Counted from the first letter of the stretch, positions 27,142 through 36,650 are shown. The stretch: 64,000 nucleotides of DNA from an uncultured Muribaculaceae bacterium (GCA_904501735.1 CAJGBY010000006.1:45791-109790), one strand, 5' to 3'. The notes: generated by a model from the sequence alone, not told the origin. Numbers and translations: made by a program.

Positions 27142-27165
27142 CACCAAAACTATTACTTGTTACCA

Positions 27166-27639
27166 ATGGAGAGAATCGACAACTTAGACAGAAAAATCTT
27201 AGAGATAATAATGAAGAATGCACGCATACCGTCGAAAGATGTAGCGGCGGAATGTGGAGTATCGCGTGCAGCAATCCATCAACGCATTCAGCGAATGATA
27301 GACCTCGATGTGATAACCGGTTCGGGTTATCATGTAAATCCGAAGGTTTTGGGTTATTCGACATGTACCTATGTGGGAGTGCGTTTGGAAAAGGGGTCGA
27401 TGTATCGTCAAGCCGTGGAATCGTTGGAACAAATTCCTGAAGTGGTGGAATGTCATTTCACTACCGGTCCTTATACAATGTTGATAAAGCTATTTGCACG
27501 CGACAATCAACATCTTATGGAACTGCTTAACGATAAGATACAACACATAGAAGGAGTGATGTCGACTGAAACACTTATTTCGCTCGAACAATCAATCAAT
27601 AGAGAAGTACCAATCCACTATGGTGACTGGCTAAAATGA
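27166..27639 (+). CDS. Lrp/AsnC family transcriptional regulator
   Basis: 157-aa regulator. An N-terminal helix-turn-helix covers residues 5-55 (LDRKILEIIMKNARIPSKD, GVSRAAIHQRIQRM) and a RAM ligand-binding domain about 65-145 (STCTYVGVRLEKG, VVECHFTTGPYTML, GVMSTETLISLEQS). The start is ATG 27166 (MERIDNLDRK). A TTG further upstream lies inside the -7 box and is not a credible start. Proteins of this family sense amino acids. The likely target cannot be named; the esterase 27 bases downstream may share its transcript. Confidence 0.93.
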   Translation: MERIDNLDRKILEIIMKNARIPSKDVAAECGVSRAAIHQRIQRMIDLDVITGSGYHVNPKVLGYSTCTYVGVRLEKGSMYRQAVESLEQIPEVVECHFTTGPYTMLIKLFARDNQHLMELLNDKIQHIEGVMSTETLISLEQSINREVPIHYGDWLK

Positions 27640-27666
27640 TTACTTATAAATAAGAAATAAAGAGAG

Positions 27667-28929
27667 ATGAAACGATTAGTATTGTTGATTTCCGTGATGT
27701 GTGCTGTGGCAATGAGCGCTATGGCCGAACGAGTGAAAATCATTATGATTCCCGATCACGCCGATGCGATATATAAGGTGGGCGAACAGGTGAAGATGAA
27801 GGTGATACTTACCGATTGTGGTCTTGCACTCAATGGCGCTACCATCGATTATGAAATCAGTGAAGACCTAATGCCTGCTCACGAAAAGAAAACTATCACA
27901 TTGAAAGGCTATGAAACCACAATAAAGGTGGGAACAAAGAAGAAACCTGGCTTTGTGAGAGTGCGCGCAAAGGTGAAACATGCAGGAAAGAACTATTCGG
28001 CGATGTCGACAGTGGGTTTTGACCCTCAAAAGTTGACTCCTTACACCGAAAAACCTGAAGATTTTGATGAATTCTGGGCAAAGAACCTTGAAAAGTTGAA
28101 AAAGGTGGATTTGCGTCCTAAGATGGAACTACTTGCCGACCGATGCACCGAAAAGGTGGATGTGTACCATGTGTCGTATGGTAATATAGGTGGTTCGCGC
28201 ATGTATGGTGTGCTAACAATGCCTAAAAAAGAAGGTAAATACCCAGCAGTGTTGCGTTTGCCAGGAGCAAGCGTATCGCCTAAAGGTGGTGATATTAAGC
28301 ATGCTGAGCAAGGTGTGATAGTGCTTGAATTGGGTATTCATGGTATTCCAGTGAACTTAGAAGGAAGTATCTACGACGACTTGAGCTCGGGTGTGTTGTC
28401 AAACTATCAAATGAAGGATATTGACGATGTGAACGCATACTACTATCGTAGAGTGTACTTGGGTTGCGTGAAAGGTATTGATTTCTTGTTGTCATTGCCA
28501 CAATGTAGTGGAAAGGTGGGAACACTTGGGGGAAGTCAAGGTGGCGCATTGTCGCTTGTTACATCACGACTTGATAGCCGAGTGAAGGCAACAGCAGTGT
28601 ATTTCCCAGCATTGTGCGACCAAGAAGCTTATATGAATAATCGTGCTGGCGGTTGGCCTCATGTGTTGAAATATGAAGGTAATCGAACTAAAGAAATTAT
28701 AAACACAGTGCGTTACTATGATGCGTCAAACTTTGCGCGTGGATTGAAAGCGCCAGTGTTCTATGCATTTGGCTATAACGATATTACTTGTGCTCCATCA
28801 TCGACTTATTCTACATATAATGTTATCCCAGCACCAAAACAATTGTCGATAGGTGCTGATACCGGTCACTGGCTCCACAGTGAACAAGTGGAAGCGATGT
28901 GGAATTGGATTATTGAAGAACTAAGATAA
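27667..28929 (+). CDS. secreted acetylxylan esterase-like hydrolase (CE7)
   Basis: 420 aa with a signal peptide over 1-20 (AMSAMA). An Ig-like N-terminal domain covers about 22-118, and an AXE1/cephalosporin-C-deacetylase alpha/beta hydrolase about 125-420. The nucleophile is S290 in LGGSQGG, the acid is probably D372 in GYNDITCAPSS, and the histidine H401 in DTGHWLHSE. The family removes acetyl groups from xylan oligosaccharides or related esters. There is no SusCD pair or glycosidase nearby, so the true substrate is open. It follows the Lrp-type regulator by 27 bases. Confidence 0.88.
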   Translation: MKRLVLLISVMCAVAMSAMAERVKIIMIPDHADAIYKVGEQVKMKVILTDCGLALNGATIDYEISEDLMPAHEKKTITLKGYETTIKVGTKKKPGFVRVRAKVKHAGKNYSAMSTVGFDPQKLTPYTEKPEDFDEFWAKNLEKLKKVDLRPKMELLADRCTEKVDVYHVSYGNIGGSRMYGVLTMPKKEGKYPAVLRLPGASVSPKGGDIKHAEQGVIVLELGIHGIPVNLEGSIYDDLSSGVLSNYQMKDIDDVNAYYYRRVYLGCVKGIDFLLSLPQCSGKVGTLGGSQGGALSLVTSRLDSRVKATAVYFPALCDQEAYMNNRAGGWPHVLKYEGNRTKEIINTVRYYDASNFARGLKAPVFYAFGYNDITCAPSSTYSTYNVIPAPKQLSIGADTGHWLHSEQVEAMWNWIIEELR

Positions 28930-28959
28930 TAGTTTTCATAATAGTAAATTTTAAATGTG

Positions 28960-28994
28960 GGCCTTGCTGTAGTGATTACATCGAGGCCTTTTTT
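28960..28994 (+). terminator. terminator after the esterase
   Basis: Stem GGCCTTG (28960-28966) with CGAGGCC (28982-28988, one G-U pair), then six T. It isolates the riboswitch operon that follows. Confidence 0.75.
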
Positions 28995-29003
28995 GTGCGC
29001 TTA

Positions 29004-29035
29004 TTTGCGCGAATGAATAAAAAAACATAACTTTG
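29004..29035 (+). promoter_or_regulatory. promoter of the thiamine operon
   Basis: TTTG at 29004-29007 and TAACTTTG at 29028-29035, separated by 20 bases, are the best full match to the Bacteroidota -33/-7 consensus in this window. The transcript would start just before the TPP riboswitch. Confidence 0.65.
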
Positions 29036-29044
29036 CAGCGATTC

Positions 29045-29124
29045 GCTGAGTAGGGGTGCCTTAATATAACGGGCTGAGAACATACCCATAGAATCTGATC
29101 CGGATAATGCCGGCGTAGAGAACT
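29045..29124 (+). ncRNA. TPP riboswitch (THI element)
   Basis: The conserved core of the thiamine pyrophosphate aptamer is present in order: GGGGTGCC (29053-29060), GGGCTGAGAA (29071-29080, containing the CUGAGA pyrimidine-sensing loop), ATACCC, and CTGATCCGGATAATGCCGG (29095 on) followed by CGTAGAGAA. The start codon of the receptor lies about 14 bases after the aptamer with no room for a separate terminator. Control is therefore more likely at translation initiation than by termination. It governs the three-gene uptake operon downstream. Confidence 0.95.
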
Positions 29125-29137
29125 TAAACAAATCAAA

Positions 29138-31372
29138 ATGAAGAAAAATTTTTGGACGGCTACTGCCCTAATGTGGGCGGTTAGCTTTGGCGTTTGTGCA
29201 GAGAATGCTGTGCAAACCGACACACTGAAAAGTGTGGAGTTGGAAGAAGTGTCGGTAGTGGCTTCGCGTGCTACCGCTAAAACTCCTATTGCGTTTACCA
29301 ATGTAACAAGTGACGAACTCGCTAAGAAGAACTTCGGGCAGGATTTACCTTACCTGCTATCGATGACACCTTCGGTGATAACCACAAGTGATGCGGGCGC
29401 AGGAGTGGGTTACACTTCGTTGCGAGTGCGTGGTACCGACGGCTCGCGAGTGAATATTACAGCCAATGGGGTGCCTGTGAACGATTCGGAGAGCCACAAT
29501 GTGTATTGGGTGAATATGCCTGACCTTGCATCGTCGGTGAAAGATGTGCAGATACAGCGTGGCGCAGGAACATCGACTAATGGTGCAGGAGCATTTGGCG
29601 CAAGTATCAATCTGCTCACATCATCGCCATCGCGAGCACCTTATGCCCAACTTGATGGCTCGTATGGAATGTATAACACTCACAAGGAGACATTGCGACT
29701 TGGAACTGGTCTTGTGGGAAATCATTGGGCTTTTGATGCGCGATTGTCGAATATCGGTAGTGATGGCTATATTGAAAGAGCTAAGGCCGATTTGTACTCT
29801 TATTTTGCGCAAGCAGGATATTATGGAGCTAACACAACATTGCGTTTGCTTGCCTATGGTGGTGCTGAAAAGACCTATCATGCATGGGATTATGCGTCGA
29901 AAGAAGACATGGAAGAGTATGGCAGACGCTATAATCCATGTGGATTGTACTACGATAATGAAGGAAATGTGGCATATTATGACAATCAAATCGATAATTA
30001 TGTGCAACACAATTTCCAACTGCATGCAAGTCAACGATTGGGCGAAGATTGGCGATTGAATGCTGCATTGCACTACACAAAGGGCGATGGCTATTACGAA
30101 CAATATAAAACAAATCGCACACTGAGCGAATATGGCCTAAGTAGCTTTGTGCTTAATGGCGAGAAGGTGAAAAAGAGCGACTTGATACGCAAAAAAGCTA
30201 TGGATAATGGCTTTGGCGGAGGTGTGTTCTCGCTACTTTACAATAAAGGTCGTGTAGATGCTGCTATCGGTGGTGCGTTGAACCAATATAGCGGTTGGCA
30301 CTTTGGTGAAGTGTTGTGGGTGCGCAATTATGTGGGCGCAATCAATCCTAATCACGAATATTATCGCAACAAAGGAAAGAAAACCGATGGAAATGTGTAT
30401 GCACGCGCCAATGTTGATATTGCGAAAGGGCTATCGGCTTATGCCGACCTTCAATATCGCCACATTAAATATACTATAGATGGTGTGAGCGACACTTACG
30501 ATTGGAATCGAGGTGACATGCAGGAACTTGCGGTGAATGAGTCGTTTGACTTCTTCAATCCTAAAGTGGGGTTGAACTGGAAAGTGAATGCAAATAATCG
30601 CTTGTTTGCATCGTTCTCGGTGGCACAAAAGGAACCAACTCGCGATAACTATACCGATGGCGATCCTAAGGATTACCCAAGAGCAGAAAAGTTGATGGAC
30701 TATGAATTGGGTTATAATTATGGCAATTCGTGGTTGACTGCAGGCGTGAATCTATACTTTATGGATTATACCGACCAACTTGTGCTTACAGGTCAGTTGA
30801 GTGACACAGGAAATGCAATGTCGGTGAATGTTCCCGACAGTTACCGTGCCGGTGTGGAGTTGGCGTTGGGAATGCGCCCTTGCAAGTGGTTCGACTGGAA
30901 CATCAATGCTACATTGAGTCGTAATCGCATAAAGAATTTCACTGAGATGATATATGAAGACGAGTGGACCAATCCTATCGCGATAAATCATGGTGATGTG
31001 CCTATCGCATTCTCGCCTGATTTTACATTGAACAATGCATTTAATTTTGCTTGGAAGGGTGTGGATGCGTCGTTGCAGACTCAATATGTGTCGAAACAAT
31101 ACATGAGCAACGCTAAGAGCGAAGAACAAGTGCTCGATGCTTATTGTGTGTCGAACTTGCACATGGGTTATACCTTTAAATGCGCAGGAGTGAAGAGCGT
31201 GCGTGTGGGTGTGAGCGTGTATAATCTGTTTAACGAAGAATATGAGAATAATGGCTATGCTGGCGCAGGCTATTATGTCGACGAAAATGGCGAGAAGCAG
31301 ATTTATCGCTATGCTGGATATGCAGCACAAGCACCAATCAATGTGATGGGAAGTGTATCGTTGAAATTTTGA
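29138..31372 (+). CDS. TonB-dependent outer-membrane receptor for thiamine
   Basis: 744-aa outer-membrane receptor. It has a signal peptide over about 1-21, a TonB-box-like LEEVSVVAS near 31-39, a plug domain to about 160 (SLRVRGTDGSRVNI, QIQRGAGTSTNGAGAFG) and a 22-strand barrel ending with phenylalanine (GSVSLKF). The plug is similar to siderophore receptors. The TPP riboswitch immediately upstream and the PnuT and thiamine pyrophosphokinase genes downstream assign it to uptake of thiamine or its phosphates. Known: this OMR1-pnuT-TPK arrangement recurs in Bacteroidota. Confidence 0.93.
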   Translation: MKKNFWTATALMWAVSFGVCAENAVQTDTLKSVELEEVSVVASRATAKTPIAFTNVTSDELAKKNFGQDLPYLLSMTPSVITTSDAGAGVGYTSLRVRGTDGSRVNITANGVPVNDSESHNVYWVNMPDLASSVKDVQIQRGAGTSTNGAGAFGASINLLTSSPSRAPYAQLDGSYGMYNTHKETLRLGTGLVGNHWAFDARLSNIGSDGYIERAKADLYSYFAQAGYYGANTTLRLLAYGGAEKTYHAWDYASKEDMEEYGRRYNPCGLYYDNEGNVAYYDNQIDNYVQHNFQLHASQRLGEDWRLNAALHYTKGDGYYEQYKTNRTLSEYGLSSFVLNGEKVKKSDLIRKKAMDNGFGGGVFSLLYNKGRVDAAIGGALNQYSGWHFGEVLWVRNYVGAINPNHEYYRNKGKKTDGNVYARANVDIAKGLSAYADLQYRHIKYTIDGVSDTYDWNRGDMQELAVNESFDFFNPKVGLNWKVNANNRLFASFSVAQKEPTRDNYTDGDPKDYPRAEKLMDYELGYNYGNSWLTAGVNLYFMDYTDQLVLTGQLSDTGNAMSVNVPDSYRAGVELALGMRPCKWFDWNINATLSRNRIKNFTEMIYEDEWTNPIAINHGDVPIAFSPDFTLNNAFNFAWKGVDASLQTQYVSKQYMSNAKSEEQVLDAYCVSNLHMGYTFKCAGVKSVRVGVSVYNLFNEEYENNGYAGAGYYVDENGEKQIYRYAGYAAQAPINVMGSVSLKF

Positions 31373-31409
31373 TAATTATTTGAACTAAAACAAAAATCCT
31401 CTACTCACG

Positions 31410-31991
31410 ATGAATAATTATCTTGAAATAATAGGCACAATAGTAGGTATCATATATTTGGTACTTGAGTATCGTGTGAGTATATATTTGTGGGTGGCGG
31501 GCATTATTATGCCTGCTATCTACATTTTTGTGTATTATGAGGCAGGGTTGTATGCCGATTTTGGAATAAATGTGTATTATCTGCTTGCTGCAGTGTATGG
31601 GTGGATAGTGTGGAAGTATAGAAAAGGAAGAAAGGAGTCGACACAAGCTGTGGAGTTGCCTATTACGCATATGCCCGTGAATAGATATGTGCCATTGGGG
31701 TGCGTGTGTGTGGTGTCGTGGCTTGTAATGGCTTATATACTTGCTAATTGTACCAATAGCGATGTGGTGTGGCTCGATAGCTTCACTACTGCACTCAGTA
31801 TAGTGGGAATGTGGCAACTTGCCCAGAAATATGTGGAGCAATGGTTGTCGTGGATAGTTGTAGATGTGGTGAGTGTGGGACTATATATATATAAAGAGTT
31901 GTATTTTACAGCAGGACTATATGCACTTTACGCAATTATTGCTATCTTTGGATATTTGAAATGGAAAAGAATGATGATAGAACAAGAGTGA
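31410..31991 (+). CDS. pnuT: thiamine transporter, PnuT (PnuC family)
   Basis: 193-aa inner-membrane protein with about seven spans, of the PnuC/PnuT facilitator family. Family features are the early SIYLWVAGIIMPAIYIFVYY near 24-43, ADFGINVYYLLAAVYGWIVW near 49-68, and QWLSWIVVDVVSVGLYIYK near 147-165. PnuC paralogues carry nicotinamide riboside, but the TPP-riboswitch operon and the following kinase indicate thiamine. Trapping by phosphorylation would drive uptake. The stop overlaps the next start by 31 bases. Confidence 0.92.
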   Translation: MNNYLEIIGTIVGIIYLVLEYRVSIYLWVAGIIMPAIYIFVYYEAGLYADFGINVYYLLAAVYGWIVWKYRKGRKESTQAVELPITHMPVNRYVPLGCVCVVSWLVMAYILANCTNSDVVWLDSFTTALSIVGMWQLAQKYVEQWLSWIVVDVVSVGLYIYKELYFTAGLYALYAIIAIFGYLKWKRMMIEQE

Positions 31992-32617
31992 GTCGCAAGT
32001 TTGCGGCCGAAGCTGTGATACTTGCCGATGGCGACTATCCCACTCACGCAGTGCCACGAAATGTGCTGAATGAGGCTCAGATGGTGGCTTGTTGCGACGG
32101 TGCAGTAGATGCATTTGTTGCACGAGGAGGTGTGCCACATCTTATTGTAGGTGATGGCGATTCAATTTCGGAAGAAAATAGAGAACGATTTGCTTCGATT
32201 ATGGTGAAAGTGTCGGAGCAAGAAACAAATGACCTTACTAAAACCGTTACACAGTTGCTCAAACGAAGAGTGAAAAGAATAGCGATAGTGGGAGCTACTG
32301 GCAAACGCGAGGATCACACACTCGGCAATATCTCGTTGCTACTAGAATACAAAAGAATGGGCGCTGATGTGCGAATGTATACCGATTATGGCGTGTTTGT
32401 GGCCGTTGAAGGTGATACTGAGTTTGAATCATTTGCACGACAACAAGTGTCGATATTTAATTTCGGAGCAAAGGGTTTGCGTGCCGAAGGACTTGAGTAT
32501 CCGTTGAGCGATTTCACATCGTGGTGGCAAGGTTCGCTCAATCAAAGTAGCGGAGACGAATTTGTGATACACGCACAAGGCGAATATATCACATTCCTCA
32601 CTCATGAAGCTAAATAA
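31961..32617 (+). CDS. thiamine pyrophosphokinase
   Basis: 218-aa enzyme converting thiamine and ATP to thiamine pyrophosphate. Conserved parts are VACCDGAVDAFVARG near 46-60, LIVGDGDSISEEN near 66-78, ETNDLTKTV near 91, and GATGKREDHTLGNISLL near 110-126. The C-terminal substrate-binding segment has SIFNFGAKGLRAEGLEYPL near 166-184. It overlaps pnuT by 31 bases, so translation is coupled. It activates thiamine as it enters and supplies the TPP that closes the riboswitch feedback loop. Confidence 0.93.
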   Translation: MEKNDDRTRVSRKFAAEAVILADGDYPTHAVPRNVLNEAQMVACCDGAVDAFVARGGVPHLIVGDGDSISEENRERFASIMVKVSEQETNDLTKTVTQLLKRRVKRIAIVGATGKREDHTLGNISLLLEYKRMGADVRMYTDYGVFVAVEGDTEFESFARQQVSIFNFGAKGLRAEGLEYPLSDFTSWWQGSLNQSSGDEFVIHAQGEYITFLTHEAK

Positions 32618-32643
32618 AAATAGAAATTAGCAAATAATTATTG

Positions 32644-32651
32644 TATCTTTG
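32644..32651 (+). promoter_or_regulatory. candidate -7 box for mfd
   Basis: TATCTTTG, exact TAnnTTTG, 30 bases before the mfd start codon. No -33 TTTG at standard distance. Confidence 0.45.
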
Positions 32652-32681
32652 TGTGATATTTAGGAAGGAAGATACAATCAG

Positions 32682-35600
32682 ATGAAAATAGATGAATTAT
32701 GCGATGTGCTGTGTCCCGAAGTGAGGGTGCAGGCAGTGAGTGAATTGCTTAAAGGGCGAAAGCAAGTGGCGCGTGTGATCGACGGGCTTGCTGGATCGTC
32801 GCCGGCAGTGTTGTTCTCTCGCTTGCCTAAGCAGAAATCGCCGTATTTGGTGGTGTGTAATGACCTTGATGAGGCTGGGTATATGTATCACGACTTGTGT
32901 CAGATAAATGGCGAGTCGAAGGTGCTCATTTTTCCATCGGGGTATAAACGCGACATAAAATATGGTCAGATAGACGCACCATCGGAGATATTGCGCACCG
33001 AAGTTCTTAATAAATGGTATAACGACACAGCAGTGCGTTGGGTGGTAACCTATCCCGAAGCACTTGCCGAACAAGTGTCGTCGAAAAAGGAAATAGACGA
33101 TACCACAATCACCTTGGTGAAAGGCAACGAATATGACTTGACCGAATTGACTAAACAGTTGCTTGCCAACGGGTTTGTGCGCGCTGATTATGTGTACGAA
33201 CCAGGTCAGTTTGCGCTTCGTGGTTCAATCCTTGATGTATATTCTTATTCGAATGAATTGCCTTATCGTATTGATTTCTTTGGCGATGAGGTGGATAGTA
33301 TAAGAGAATTTAGTGTAGAAACGCAGTTGTCGGAGCGTCAACTCGATTCGATATTCATTCTCGGAGGTTCTTGTGCCGATGCGTCAAAAGGTACATCACT
33401 ATTAGAATATATAGGAGACGAGACGGTGTTGTTGTGCAACGATGCCGAATGGTTGTGTAGTCGTATCAAGGCTATTGGAGCCGAAAAGATGTCGACAAGC
33501 GCAGTGATAGCCGAGGAAGGCGACCAAGATGCAATGAAAAAAATCGTAGATGCCGACGATTTTATAAGTAGGTTTAAAGAATTCAAGCGCATCGACTTCA
33601 ATTCGAATGAAACTTCGGAGGTGGTGGGTGGAAAATTGCCATTGCATTGCACGCCACAAGGGATTTATCATAAGAATTTTGATTTGATAAGTGAGTCGTT
33701 CCGCGATTTTATGGGGAAAGGCTACAAGATATTTATTTTGTCGGATAGCGAGAAGCAGATAGAACGCTTGCGTCTAATCTTCGAAGATCGAAATGACAAG
33801 ATTATATTCACACCAGTAACACGAACTCTTCACAGTGGATATGTAGATAACGACTTGAAAGTGTGCGTGTTTACCGACCACCAGATATTTGACCGATTCC
33901 ATAAATATAACCTTAAGAGCGATCGTGCGCGCTCAGGAAAGTTGGCTTTGTCGCTAAAAGAGCTCAATCAGATAGAGGCCGGCGACTACATTGTGCATGT
34001 TGACCACGGGGTGGGTAAGTTCTGCGGACTTGTGCGCACTCCAGTGAATGGCGTGATGAAAGAAATGATAAAACTATCCTACTTGAACGAAGATTTTGTG
34101 TTTGTGTCGATTCATGCCTTGCATAAATTGTCGAAATATCGTGGTAAGGAAGGAGTTCCGCCAAAGTTGAACCGTATAGGGTCGGGTGCGTGGAACAAGA
34201 TGAAGGAACGCACCAAGACCAAGTTGAAGGACATTGCTCGCGACCTTATCAAGCTATATGCAGCTCGCAAGGAAGAAAAGGGTTTTGCTTATTCGCCCGA
34301 CGGATATTTGCAACAAGAGCTTGAAGCCTCGTTTATATATGAAGATACACCCGACCAAATTAAGGCCACTGCAGCTGTGAAGGCCGATATGGAAAGCGAA
34401 CGCCCAATGGATCGCTTGATATGTGGTGATGTGGGATTTGGTAAGACCGAGGTGGCAATACGCGCAGCATTCAAGGCAGCTACCGATGGCAAGCAGACAG
34501 CAGTGCTTGTGCCAACAACGGTGCTTGCTTATCAACACTTTAATACCTTTAAAGATCGTCTTTCAGATTTCCCTGTAAAGGTGGATTATATAAGCCGTGC
34601 GCGCAAACCAAAAGATGTGAAGCGCATATTGGCTGAACTTGCCGACGGAAAGATAGATATCCTTATAGGAACACATAAGTTGATAGGTAAGGGTGTGCAG
34701 TTTAAGGATTTAGGGTTGCTTATCGTCGATGAAGAACAGAAGTTTGGCGTGGCTGTAAAAGAGAAGCTGAAGCAAATGAAGGTGAATGTGGACACACTTA
34801 CAATGAGTGCCACACCGATACCTCGCACATTGCAATTTTCGCTTATGGGAGCTCGTGATTTGAGCGCAATCACCACTCCACCAGCCAATCGTTATCCTAT
34901 CCTTACATCGGTGAATACGGTGAATGATGATATAGTGCGTGAAGCAATCAATTTCGAAATGTCGCGCAATGGTCAGGTGTTTGTCATAAACAATCGCATC
35001 GAAGGCTTGTATGATATGCGAGCAATGATAAATCGTTTGGTTCCCGATGCAAGAGTGGTGGTGGGACATGGTCAGATGCCACCCGAACAACTTGAACAAG
35101 CGATAATCGACTTCACCAACCACGATTATGATGTGCTGCTTGCAACGACAATCATCGAATCGGGCATAGATATGCCGAATGTGAACACGATAGTCATAAA
35201 CAATGCACAAAACTTTGGGTTGAGCGAATTGCATCAGCTTAGAGGTCGTGTGGGACGAAGTTCGCGCAAGGCATTCTGTTATCTGCTTGTGCCTCCAGGT
35301 CGTCCACTTACGCCAGTGGCACGCCGAAGATTGCAAGCCATCGAAAGTTTTGCCGAGTTGGGTAGTGGTATTCACATCGCTATGCAAGACCTTGATATAC
35401 GCGGTGCAGGAAATCTGCTTGGCGCCGAACAAAGTGGTTTTATTGCCGATCTTGGATATGAAACCTATCAGAAAATTCTCAAGGAAGCTGTGCTTGAATT
35501 GAAGACCGAAGAATTTAGTGATGTCTTTGACGAGGAAAAGAAGCAAAAATTGGCAATCGACGAAGAAGAAATATCTTATGTGGCCGATTGTACGGTGGAA

Positions 35601-36044
35601 ACCGATATGGAGCTATATTTCCCACAAACTTATGTTCCACAAGAAAGCGAGCGCATCAATTTGTATCAAGAGCTCGACAACATGGAGCGTGAAACTGATG
35701 TGGTGGCATTCCGTAGCCGACTTGAAGACCGATTTGGAAAGATTCCACGCGAAGCCAACGAGTTGATACGCATCGTAAGTTTGCGACGCTTGGCACGCAC
35801 CCTCGGTATCGAAAAGGTGGCGTTGAAGCAAAAGAATATGTATATCTATTTTGTGGGCGATGAAAATAAGGCTTACTATGAGTCGCCAGCATTTGGCAAG
35901 ATATTACATTACTTGCAAGAAAACATGCAACAATGTAAACTTCGCGAAGTGAATGGAAAGCGTTCGATATTGATTGAAAGTGTGCGCAGTGTGCAAGAAT
36001 CGATAGGGGTGTTGTCGTCGATGTCGTCAATGACAGCAATATGA
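32682..36044 (+). CDS. mfd: transcription-repair coupling factor Mfd
   Basis: 1120-aa SF2 translocase that displaces stalled RNA polymerase and recruits UvrA. The UvrB-like N-terminal region covers about 20-380 and the RNA-polymerase-interacting domain about 420-490 (GDYIVHVDHGVGKFCGL). The translocase motifs are GDVGFGKTEVAIRAAFKA near 584 (Walker A), LLIVDEEQKFGV near 682 (DEEQ) and LTMSATPIPRTLQF near 706, with a TRG-type region including LGLSELHQLRGRVGRSSRKA near 848. The C-terminal TRCF domain masks the UvrA site. Length is typical. Confidence 0.97.
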   Translation: MKIDELCDVLCPEVRVQAVSELLKGRKQVARVIDGLAGSSPAVLFSRLPKQKSPYLVVCNDLDEAGYMYHDLCQINGESKVLIFPSGYKRDIKYGQIDAPSEILRTEVLNKWYNDTAVRWVVTYPEALAEQVSSKKEIDDTTITLVKGNEYDLTELTKQLLANGFVRADYVYEPGQFALRGSILDVYSYSNELPYRIDFFGDEVDSIREFSVETQLSERQLDSIFILGGSCADASKGTSLLEYIGDETVLLCNDAEWLCSRIKAIGAEKMSTSAVIAEEGDQDAMKKIVDADDFISRFKEFKRIDFNSNETSEVVGGKLPLHCTPQGIYHKNFDLISESFRDFMGKGYKIFILSDSEKQIERLRLIFEDRNDKIIFTPVTRTLHSGYVDNDLKVCVFTDHQIFDRFHKYNLKSDRARSGKLALSLKELNQIEAGDYIVHVDHGVGKFCGLVRTPVNGVMKEMIKLSYLNEDFVFVSIHALHKLSKYRGKEGVPPKLNRIGSGAWNKMKERTKTKLKDIARDLIKLYAARKEEKGFAYSPDGYLQQELEASFIYEDTPDQIKATAAVKADMESERPMDRLICGDVGFGKTEVAIRAAFKAATDGKQTAVLVPTTVLAYQHFNTFKDRLSDFPVKVDYISRARKPKDVKRILAELADGKIDILIGTHKLIGKGVQFKDLGLLIVDEEQKFGVAVKEKLKQMKVNVDTLTMSATPIPRTLQFSLMGARDLSAITTPPANRYPILTSVNTVNDDIVREAINFEMSRNGQVFVINNRIEGLYDMRAMINRLVPDARVVVGHGQMPPEQLEQAIIDFTNHDYDVLLATTIIESGIDMPNVNTIVINNAQNFGLSELHQLRGRVGRSSRKAFCYLLVPPGRPLTPVARRRLQAIESFAELGSGIHIAMQDLDIRGAGNLLGAEQSGFIADLGYETYQKILKEAVLELKTEEFSDVFDEEKKQKLAIDEEEISYVADCTVETDMELYFPQTYVPQESERINLYQELDNMERETDVVAFRSRLEDRFGKIPREANELIRIVSLRRLARTLGIEKVALKQKNMYIYFVGDENKAYYESPAFGKILHYLQENMQQCKLREVNGKRSILIESVRSVQESIGVLSSMSSMTAI

Positions 36045-36136
36045 TGAAAAAACAATAAAAAAGTGACATTTGTACAAATAAATGAGTATATTATGTAACA
36101 TAAATGATGTTTAACTTAACCTAAATACTTATTGTT

Positions 36137-36580
36137 ATGAAGAAATTAATGTATTGTATGGCATTTGCATCAATGTTTGCATTTGCAAGTTGTGGTGGCG
36201 CAAAGACTGAAACAACAGAAGAAAAGGTTGAAAATGCAGTAGAACAAGTGGTAGACAAAGCTGAAGCTGCAGTAGAAAAGGCTGAAGAAGTAGCAGAAAA
36301 AGTAGAAGAGGTAGTTGAAGAAGTGGCTGAAGATGCTGCAAAATTGGCTGAAAACGAAACATTGCTTGAAGCTTACGAAAAACTTGTGAAGAGTGCTGAG
36401 GACTTGAAGGCTAATGCCGACAAGAAAGATGTGCTTGGTTCGGTTGCAAAGATTGCTGAAGTGAAGAAGAACGCCGACAATGTAGGTGATAAGATCAAAG
36501 AAGCAAAAGACGGTTTCTCAGCAGAACAAAAAGCAAAATATGAAGAGTTAAAGGCTCGTTTGGAAGCTGCTTTCAAATAA
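36137..36580 (+). CDS. small coiled-coil lipoprotein, unknown function
   Basis: 147 aa. The signal peptide ends in lipobox FASC with lipidation at C19. The mature protein is almost all predicted helix. Residues 25-75 alternate V, A, E and K (EEKVENAVEQVVDKAEAAVE), giving a long acidic coiled coil. A second helical block at 76-147 is K/E rich and ends KARLEAAFK. It resembles small abundant envelope lipoproteins in layout, but I recognise no named family. Strong codon bias suggests high expression. It stands alone between mfd and a terminator. Confidence 0.8.
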   Translation: MKKLMYCMAFASMFAFASCGGAKTETTEEKVENAVEQVVDKAEAAVEKAEEVAEKVEEVVEEVAEDAAKLAENETLLEAYEKLVKSAEDLKANADKKDVLGSVAKIAEVKKNADNVGDKIKEAKDGFSAEQKAKYEELKARLEAAFK

Positions 36581-36608
36581 GAAACAGGAAATTTAAATAA
36601 TAAGAAAG

Positions 36609-36650
36609 GGAGATGTGTAGGACTGAAAAAAGTCGGCACATCTCCTCTTT
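36609..36650 (+). terminator. terminator after the lipoprotein gene
   Basis: GGAGATGTG (36609-36617) pairs with CACATCTCC (36637-36645), with an inner GACT/AGTC helix, followed by TCTTTTTG and further T-rich sequence. Confidence 0.85.

Noticed and set aside
27139..27165. TTG start for the Lrp-type regulator upstream of ATG 27166
   Set aside because: The TTG lies inside the TATATTTG promoter box; the protein from ATG 27166 begins exactly where the family does.
34710..35546. Open frame of 278 codons antisense to mfd
   Set aside because: Shadow of the mfd reading frame; composition rich in H, C, Y and I, no family features and no upstream signals.
36220..36330. Possible DNA tandem repeat in the lipoprotein gene
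   Set aside because: The repetition is in the coiled-coil heptads at protein level; the DNA units are irregular and not a true tandem repeat.
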